Below are positions 56,542 through 64,000 of a DNA stretch of 64,000 nucleotides, one piece after another. A model generated the notes under the pieces. That model was not told the DNA's origin and did not search any database. It saw nothing but the letters and a program-made list of their open reading frames with translations. Source of the DNA: Agrostemma githago (lineage: Eukaryota; Streptophyta; Magnoliopsida; Caryophyllales; Caryophyllaceae); the NCBI GenBank assembly GCA_958450325.1, contig OY288254.1, positions 41,369,077 to 41,433,076 on the forward strand, read 5' to 3'. The position numbers and the translations under genes are program-made. The stretch's first letter is position 1. Each line of letters starts with the position of its first letter.

Positions 56542-57530
56542 TAGGTGCGGCTAACTCCCCGTGAGGTATCTTACCGGTGGCTTTAAAAAACCTCGCGGAA
56601 TTCAGGCCTAAGCAGTAATCACGAAGCGGTCGTAGTAGCCTCATTAGACCGTACATCTTTCTTGGTATATCCAGATAATAGGTAGGAGCATAAACTGAAA
56701 CATTCTGGAGCTACTCGCTTCTTTGGGGTGTGAAGCAGTGTCAAACCAGCGAGCACCAATTTGACTTGGGGAGGTGGTGGTTTAGTAGCCCGAAAACGTC
56801 CGGGTCGAAATATGGCTTTCAAATTAAGGAGCTACAAAGATAGTTATTAAATCGTTAGCACCGGACAAAATAAATTTAGTAGCGGAGTAGAGACGTTTCT
56901 TTCCTCCCCACATGAATAAAAGTAGAACCAAAAAGAAATAAAAAATGAAAATAATAATATGCTTTTTCTTTCTCAAGCAAACACACCCAAATAAAGGTTA
57001 AATAGTTAGTTGAAACACCCGAACCAAAAAATGGAAAGTAGAGTCTCGAAGAATTAAATCTTCTATTAGACTCCTAGACTCCTTGTCTTTTTGTAGTAGG
57101 AATGGCAGAGGCAAATAGAGCTTTTGCACATTTTCTGATGTAAGTTTTTCCTTTCTGAATCAGATAGATTCATATCTGAAAGAGGTTGATAAAACGTTCT
57201 TTCGGATAGGCTCTGAAAGTAGAAGGAAGGCTGGAATGCCAATTCGAACTTGCTCGATCTGTTCAATTGCGTCCTGAAACCGTTCTTTCTAGTAGTATCG
57301 CTGCTGTCTTATTTGCGGCTTTTTAATAAGATCTTCTTGACTGTTATTCAAAAGGTCTGCTAATGTATGTATATTAGACTAAAAAATGTAGATTATTTGT
57401 CTAGCAAATTTTTTATTCAAGAATCTCTGATATTGGTGTTTATTTTTATGTTTGTTTATTTTCATCTTTTCTTTTTTGCTTTTGTGCGCAATTGAAATTC
57501 CCGGGGAGTTATACATTTGTGTGTTTAAAA

Positions 57531-57599
57531 AAATCTATTTTGTTGGAAACTTCCGTTGAAAATAAATATAGTTTACTAATTGTGAAACGTTTAATTACT
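57531..57599 (+). pseudogene. matK: matK N-terminal fragment
   Basis: Encodes KSILLETSVENKYSLLIVKR followed by LIT, which matches the N-terminal part of the plastid maturase. It switches to unrelated sequence after LIT. Confidence 0.78.
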
Positions 57600-57644
57600 C
57601 ACAGCTTACAACTTTCATCGTACTGTGCTCTCCGAAGAGCAACT

Positions 57645-57678
57645 CCTCGATGTCGGCTCTTCGCCACCTGGGGCAGTA
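57645..57678 (+). rRNA. rrn23: Plastid 23S rRNA fragment e
   Basis: CCTCGATGTCGGCTCTTCGC then CACCTGGGGC. The same 23S segment as at 53916-53959, opposite orientation. Confidence 0.85.
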
Positions 57679-58139
57679 GTATCTCTTTTGCTTACCTCTA
57701 TCCCTATGAGCCGATTTTTGCTATGCTACTAATACTTGCTCTGCTATTCGGAATCCATTCATCTGGATTCTTCTTATCAATACTGTCGACCCACCAAAGC
57801 ACGAAAGCCAGGATCTTTCAGATCCGTGCATAATATCATGAAAAATAGATACAAATTTTTTGCTGCTACTTAGTATCGGCAAAGGCTTGAATAGAAGAAC
57901 TCCCGAACATTTGACGATCCCAAATGTGTCCATATCAATGGCGACTCATTATTTCGATGAATCAGGCCGATTTCCCCTCTTTTGCAATCAGTTTCGCAAG
58001 ATAGAAAACAAAAAAGAGTGGTATTTGCTTTGCTTCGGCACAAAACAATTTAAATTAGGCTCGATCACGCCCTTTTCTTCTGGCTCTTTTTCAAATTCGA
58101 TAAATGTTGGAATTCCCAAACTAATACATTCTCGAAGGA

Positions 58140-58205
58140 GTTATCAATGAGCAAAATATTGCAGAATCCAAAGTGGCTCTAGTCTACGGCCAAATGAACG
58201 AACCT
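58140..58205 (+). pseudogene. atpB: atpB fragment
   Basis: Encodes INEQNIAESKVALVYGQMNE (then P), a conserved piece of ATP synthase beta after the P-loop region. It is followed by QStop instead of PGARMRV. Confidence 0.88.
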
Positions 58206-58566
58206 CAGTAAAAATAGCACTTGGTGCAGTTATTGCACTTAAACTCTTTTTTTGGTTTTTAAAATGGTTCTTCATTATCTGCATATGGCCTCTTTTTCCT
58301 AGGTGCACGCCTTTTTTCCTGTAAAAAAAATAAATAAAGTCGGTAGTTCTTTAGCCAACCCTCTTAGTCCTTTTTGGCTTGAAATAAATAATTGTTCCAA
58401 GGGAACCTTCTTTTTTAACATGGGTTACCCTGGATACTAATTCCGACCTCTTTTTTTTCATGTGAAATCGAGGATAGAAATGTATTTTTGTTCATAAATT
58501 CTTAACCTTCCTTACTCCGGAGCGTGAAAGGCAATTAGACCCTGTTTTGAGTTTTAGGGGGATTCA

Positions 58567-58740
<174 letters not shown>

Positions 58741-59053
58741 TCAATTCTATTTTTCATTTTTTTAGGGAGTTTTAGACACGTTTCTTTGGATGTGGATACC
58801 TGAATGCCAAGTATTTAGCTCCACTGTTGTCTGCTACAGTCAAATAGGTCTGAGGTTGAATCATATTTTTTTATCTGTTCTTTCAAAGCAAAAATATCAT
58901 TCGTAGGTGCGGCTAACTCCCCGTGAGGTAACTGTATGATTTTCCACGGGAAAAGGGCCCCTGACCAATTTGAAACAAAAATAAAAAGAAACATAGTTCC
59001 AATAAAGGGAACCTAACATGTTGGTTAACCGTATTCTGAAACACGGAAAAAAA

Positions 59054-59104
59054 TTCCAATTTTAATTTCCCAGCTACTTGTTTCATGGCTTTAATTTGAG
59101 CCGC
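59054..59104 (-). pseudogene. atpA: atpA fragment
   Basis: The minus strand encodes AAQIKAMKQVAGKLKLE, a conserved piece of ATP synthase alpha. Confidence 0.85.
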
Positions 59105-59470
59105 ATAATATCGAGAATGCTCATTGAATTCCAAGATCTCGAAGGGGTAGAGAAAATGCCTCGAGCCAATGTTCGAGTACCAGGCGCTACGGCGCTGAAG
59201 TAACCCATGCCATACTCCCAGGAAAAGCTCGAAAATCATAGTATTCATTCTTATGGGAATGGGAATGAAAAATAGGAAATACTTTTTCTCGAAATATGGA
59301 CAAAACCTCAAGCCCGAGGACGTAGTTATCTGATCCCCGCGTCGTCCCATTCCATCTAGGATTAGAAATAGGCGAAATCGGACCCGCTTTTTGCATCGAA
59401 AATAAATAAGCACTCAAAACAAGTACATGTTCGCCGAAATGAAATGGCTGGGGAGAGGAAAGGTTCCATC

Positions 59471-59515
59471 TTTTTTCGGGAACCTCCTAAACTTCCAACT
59501 AAAAAGGTGAAATGA
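59471..59515 (+). pseudogene. psbT: psbT C-terminal fragment, copy 1
   Basis: Encodes FFREPPKLPTKKVK and the stop codon TGA (59513-59515), the C-terminus of photosystem II protein T. Confidence 0.82.
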
Positions 59516-59725
59516 TTTGTCATTAGCTCAATTGACGTAATGAGCCTGAATTTTTGTTCAAGAATGAAATCTTATCAGAACTGTCCATATCCGGTTCATC
59601 CTTCGGTATTTGATGTTAGTAAAAGTTCTTGCGCAAGAAGGTTGGCGAATATAATTGAACAACCGTACGTGCATTTTTGCGCATTGCCCGCCAAAGTAAT
59701 AGGAATTAGACCTAAAACGATTCCA

Positions 59726-59770
59726 TTTCACCTTTTTAGTTGGAACTTTAGGAGGTTCCCGAAAAAAGAT
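59726..59770 (-). pseudogene. psbT: psbT C-terminal fragment, copy 2 (inverted)
   Basis: The minus strand encodes FFREPPKVPTKKVKW: the same piece as copy 1, inverted, with the stop TGA changed to TGG. The two copies are about 210 bases apart. Confidence 0.82.
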
Positions 59771-60539
59771 AGTGTTTGAAAAAAAAAGGTAATATCTATC
59801 CCTAAATATTAATAGGAATTGCCGGAAAAGGGGGGAAAGCTCTCTGTTCTTGGTTCTCCTGTAGCTGGATCCTCCGGAACCACCAATCTGCAACTCGTCC
59901 GAGTCAAGATCCTTAAAAGGGAAGGAGAAGGATCTTCTTCGGTGAATCCCTCTTCTTCCTGTTTAGTCTCCTTCGTTTCTGAGGTTTGAAAATTTGACCC
60001 CACGAGAAATTGAACAAAAAGCTACGTAAAATACCTTGTCGTGTGTCGAAGACCAGGAATCCCCCTGGAATAATTTTTCCTTTCATTTATATTTTTTCGT
60101 AGAATTTTTGAATTCTGACACCAGATACTTATTAGATCGAATAAAGCTTTTCGTAGGCGTTTGCCCCCGATCATCAACCATGCTCCAACCTCGGATCGTT
60201 GGCGCCCTTCCTCGTCTCTGGGTGCCTAGGTCGGCTGCAACGTCTTCGACTGATTGATTTGTTGAATAATATAGATAGATAGAATATAATTGAACAACCG
60301 TACGTGCATTTTTGCGCATTGAACGTCCAAAACCAACTACCGTAGGGGTTTTATTGAAACAAAAAAACAAATCCTTCTACAACATCCGGAATATGAATCT
60401 CCTTTTCTAGAAGGATCATCTAGAAAGCATGTTGTTTTGAATTTTTTGCATTCATACAAAAAGCTGACTTTGGTTTCATTTGGCTCCTTTATGTAAAAGG
60501 GAGAGAAAAAGATGGCTTTTCCCGGATGAAATGAAAATT

Positions 60540-60593
60540 GCTAAACAAATCGCTTCCGCCCCAAGAACGGAGGACTGTGTTGGTTGTAAAAGA
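60540..60593 (+). pseudogene. psaC: psaC fragment
   Basis: Encodes [18 protein letters not shown], part of the second iron-sulphur cluster motif of photosystem I PsaC. Confidence 0.9.
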
Positions 60594-60594
60594 T

Positions 60595-60648
60595 ATGGGG
60601 GGTAGTATGGGATCGGTAGTCGGGGAAAAAATAACCCGGTTGATTGGA
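60595..60648 (+). pseudogene. accD: accD fragment
   Basis: Encodes [18 protein letters not shown], a conserved piece of the acetyl-CoA carboxylase beta subunit. It begins within two bases of the psaC piece, although the two genes lie in different single-copy regions of the plastid genome. Confidence 0.85.
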
Positions 60649-60788
60649 AAGAATAAAGCGCCCATAATAAAGACATTTATTATCTGTTCTTGATTCAACG
60701 GACTCCCCCCCCCCCAAAAAAAAAAATCGGGAATATTCTTCATCGAGAGTTAAAAAATCATCATATAATAATCCAGAAAATGCAATAC

Positions 60789-62117
60789 TGACGGGCTAAA
60801 GTCGTATGCCTCAAATTACAATTTATAATCACTTAAATCTGAATACTAAATAATAGTATAGTAGAAATAAGGGTCGAACCCACAGAGAATTGGTTTAACT
60901 ATAACTGCGTACTAATGTAGAACGATAAATAACTAATTAATTAAACAATATGAAAAGGGGGGGTTTTGGATGATTTTCTAACAACTAAAATTGATAAAGA
61001 TTAAAACTTTAACTAAATCAAATGATGAGAAATAACTTAGACACAAGCACAAATCCACACTCAATAGCGATTGATCATCGTAAGACGGTTTCAATTAATA
61101 ACCTTGACTACTCTATCGTGAACATGAAATTCCAATTCTCTTAAGAATAGTTAACTAAAACGAATCTCGTTCTTAATTAACCCTAACCGTAAAACAACCT
61201 AAACAATCCAGTTCTAGGTTCAATTAGACGGAAGCAATATAGATCTGAGAATTCGATAGAGAATAAATAGCACGTACAATCCAGTCGTGCCTTAGATATT
61301 TATATGAATCGCTTCTAAGTAATAATATCAACGTATCCCGTTCAATATTAATTCCTAGTTGTTACTAATGTAAAGTTAATCAGTAAATCCTACTCAATTA
61401 ACGATACTAACGATAGAATGATGCAATTAAATACTAGTTGTACACCTAGCAATCAACAACAACATTCATAAAATTAATAACAAAGCAATTCATAATAATC
61501 AAGGTTAATAATCAAAACATTCAAACTCACAAACGATTATCGAGTGTTTCAAAGGCTTGAATCTAAGTAGAGAAATTAGTTACACATACTTGCGATGGAA
61601 AATTAGGGTTCTTCAAAGTTCTCCCTTTTCTTTCTTGACGGATTGTAAAAACTAGATGTGAATATTATCATCCCTCAACTAAGGCTAAACTTAACCTAAT
61701 AAAAGTTTACTAATAATAAAATAATAATAAGAATATCCTAAGGTAATAATAAAGTTTCCTAATTAAAATCCAAGTCTTAAAACGTAATAAATTAAAACAA
61801 AATAAGCCGGAATGCGTCGTACGTTACAGGCCATCGCGCGGCTCGCACAGCTCTCGCGCGACTCGCAGGATCGCGCGACTCGCCCGGTCAGCTGGAGTGG
61901 TCTCGTGCCATTCTTCGATTCTTATCGTTCCGGGTCTTCAAGCGGGCTTCCTTTTCCTTCGTTCTTAGCCCAAATCAACGGTCCAGTGGTTAACATCTTC
62001 AAATTAGCCTGTATTACATTTATACCAAACTGACACAAATGCAATACAAGACAACCGATTTAGCTCACAAAATAAACCAAAACCGTCGTAATAAATACGA
62101 CTAAATACGGCCCATCA
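60789..62117 (-). repeat. 3' LTR of a second Athila-type element
   Basis: The right end GGCCCATCA is followed by a purine tract (minus GCTGGGGATATT). The left end is taken at TGACGGGC because TGCCTCAAATTAC lines up with the start of the solo LTR at 1626. It carries GGGTCGAACCC at about 60871-60881. A cluster of TCGCGCGACTCGC-type repeats lies at about 61832-61890. The left end is less certain than the right. Confidence 0.75.
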
Positions 62118-64000
62118 AATATCCCCAGCTTGAACCTTTACTCGTCCTCGAGTAAAACTCAAGGAACACAATAAACACAACCGTCACCGGTCCAAAATGC
62201 GCGGGAAAAATATTACACTCACGGCCCTTGCTCACCTTCCTTCATACTCCCTCATGTAACAACATAAGTCACCGACAAAATATCATCAACTCTAGAATTA
62301 TCATCACGACAACAGGACATCATAAATCAATAGAAGCTAATATCAAACTCTAACGCCCCTTATCGCTCCAATCCTAACACAGATTCACACGGTTTCAAAT
62401 AATCACAAAAATTACATCAATAATGATCACAACCACTACAACACCAAACCATGTGAATTACCTAATCACCTCTAATCGCCAAATCAAAACAATTACACCC
62501 AATCGTATAAATAAGGTGCAATCACTTCACTCCGCACCGCGATTCTTCTCACCTTTACCACTAATCCTACCCGACCGACCTTCTATGTCACCCTTCTTAT
62601 GACGCCAACACCAAGAACGGATAAAGTAATTGTGATTTTTTTTCCTAATTCCCTCATTTTGCCTAGACTGTCCGCCCTTGCGGATTTTCACTCTAGCTTT
62701 CATTTCTTTTTTTTCTCACACTACTCTCGTGGCACGCAACTCGATTTTTCTTTTTACCCGGAGCGCCCTTTCGGGTTTTCACTCCGTCCTCGGCCACTTT
62801 CCCATTCTTGCCTAGGCGCCCTTTCGGGATTTCACCTAGCCGGGTTTATTTCTTTTTATTCTTTTTTTTTTCTTTTTCTTTTTTCATTCTTGAATTTTTT
62901 TTCTTTTTCTTCAAATTACAGCACAAAAGACGGTTACAAAGACGAGACAAATATAAATCCCTCCCCACGCTTATTCCGAGCATTGTCCTCAATGTGAGAT
63001 TAAAGACATAAATAAAACAATAAACGTAGGAAAAGACTTCGAATGTTTATAAGCAATCTTGTCCTAACCTCTCAATGACAATGAGAGTCACCAAATTACA
63101 CACCAAATCCACTCCACAAGTACTGGGAGTAGTGACCTTGAAAGCACGGTGGTCAGGGCAATTAGCTGAGTACTGCATAACATTAACAACTTTAAATTCC
63201 ACTGTCACACTCCAACAGTATCGATCATCGGTTACTCAGGACCAACGATAGAACGGACAACGCCACAAACTCAGCTAATTGCCACTTCATAATGCACTAT
63301 TCCACCGGGATCAGGACTCACAGTCACACAAACAGAACCACTTCAGTTGAGAATGAGAAGGACCGTAGACAACCGACAATCGTAACCAAACACAACAAGC
63401 TATGCATCGAACACCACCAAAAATCGGCCAATACTCAATCAAGACATTAACTCAGCCAACAACACAACCAACTAAATTCGAGTTGAACTTCAGATCAAAT
63501 GCAAGACAAATCAACAGGACAAAGCCGATTATGCTTACCAATTCGCGAAAGTGGCTGTACTCCGACTGACTCTTCCACCACGGCAAAAAAACTGGCCGAG
63601 CTCAGGCCACACACGCTCCTCTCTGAGCTTTCACGGAACCCACTCACACACTCCTTAATCGCTCCTGAATTCAGAGTGAGCAGCCCCAAGCAAGTCCATA
63701 TAGCCTCGACTCGAGTAGATTGAGTCCTACAACAATACGTGCGTCGTTCTCCTGATGTTTCCAACACAAACCTAGAGCACTTCAAGTGACGAAACCCTCT
63801 CATGGAACCATGAACAGAAACAAATCCACTCACCCCCAATTTCTAGGGTTCAACTGGAAATTTCCGAATTGGGCAATAAGAAAGAGATTGAGGAGAAAAA
63901 AATGTGTATTTGAAGAGGATAAGTAATGAAAAATGGGTGCAAATCAATGGGTATGGAAAAAAAAAATTATGGAAGCGAGATTTGAGTAAGAAAAAGGACG
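62118..64000 (-). mobile_element. Interior of the second Athila-type element (3' untranslated part)
   Basis: GCTTGAACCTTTACTCGTCC then TCGAGTAA matches the position and wording of the Athila interior next to its 3' LTR at 8887-8930 (TTTACTCGTCCTCGAGTAAG). A T-rich tract (62690-62920) and three GCCCTTTCGGGTTTTCAC-like units (about 62665-62840) parallel the 3' region of the first Athila. No convincing ORF is found up to the window end; the rest of the element lies beyond. Confidence 0.65.

Noticed and set aside
58913..59413. 166-codon minus-strand ORF as a gene
   Set aside because: It runs across several joined plastid fragments (including atpA) in different frames; there is no coherent domain.
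62599..62997. Phe/Ser-rich ORF
   Set aside because: A T/C-rich tract of the second Athila 3' region; the real strand of that element is minus.

Overview
This window is nuclear DNA of a flowering plant. Nearly all of it is nested transposable elements, with decayed gene remnants between them. No complete, unbroken host gene was found. The repertoire (Athila-, Tekay- and Tat/Retand-type Ty3/gypsy retrotransposons, a CACTA element, Mutator-, hAT- and Stowaway-type MITEs, and scattered plastid DNA) fits a large, repeat-rich plant genome. The Tat element carries an antisense gene of the Retand/Ogre type, which makes a Caryophyllales (Silene-like) host plausible. That is an inference.

Layout. (1) 317-25474, plus strand: two tandem degenerate units (A and B) with a Ulp1/C48 peptidase-like domain. 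Homologous exons and splice sites can be followed through both, and the catalytic Cys is lost in both. Their introns hold a minisatellite with a 22-bp register. Unit A is cut by a solo LTR (1626-3207). (2) An intron of unit B holds a five-level nest: a Tat-type solo LTR (5395-23994) contains a 16.5-kb Athila element (6469-22938, minus). The Athila element contains a MULE-type MITE (7521-8318) that itself holds a Stowaway MITE (7909-8203), plus a foldback MITE and a second solo LTR (16523-18107) inserted in its reverse transcriptase. Target-site duplications were found for five of these six insertions; none is clear for the foldback MITE. (3) 25475-30723: a small unknown ORF, another 22-bp array, a broken FAR1-related gene and the left part of a CACTA transposon with a five-exon gene. 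(4) 30724-40077: a pol-less Athila-like element with its 3' end missing, cut by a Tekay-type element with a very long LTR.

(5) 40078-53766, minus: a young Tat/Retand-type element with gag, protease, RT, dual RNase H and integrase. Between integrase and the 3' LTR it carries an opposite-strand gene with its own TATA box and an intron. Its 5' LTR is truncated at both ends. (6) 53767 to about 60780: a mosaic of many short, shuffled, partly duplicated and inverted plastid fragments (trnQ, trnD, 16S, 23S, psbC, petD, matK, atpB, atpA, psbT twice, psaC, accD). (7) 60789-64000: the 3' LTR and part of the interior of another Athila-type element, minus strand.

The points most worth following up are the 22-bp-register intronic arrays, the clusters of short CpG-containing palindromes just upstream of the TATA boxes of three unrelated LTR families, the antisense gene of the Tat element, and the mosaic plastid locus that replaces the missing end of that element.
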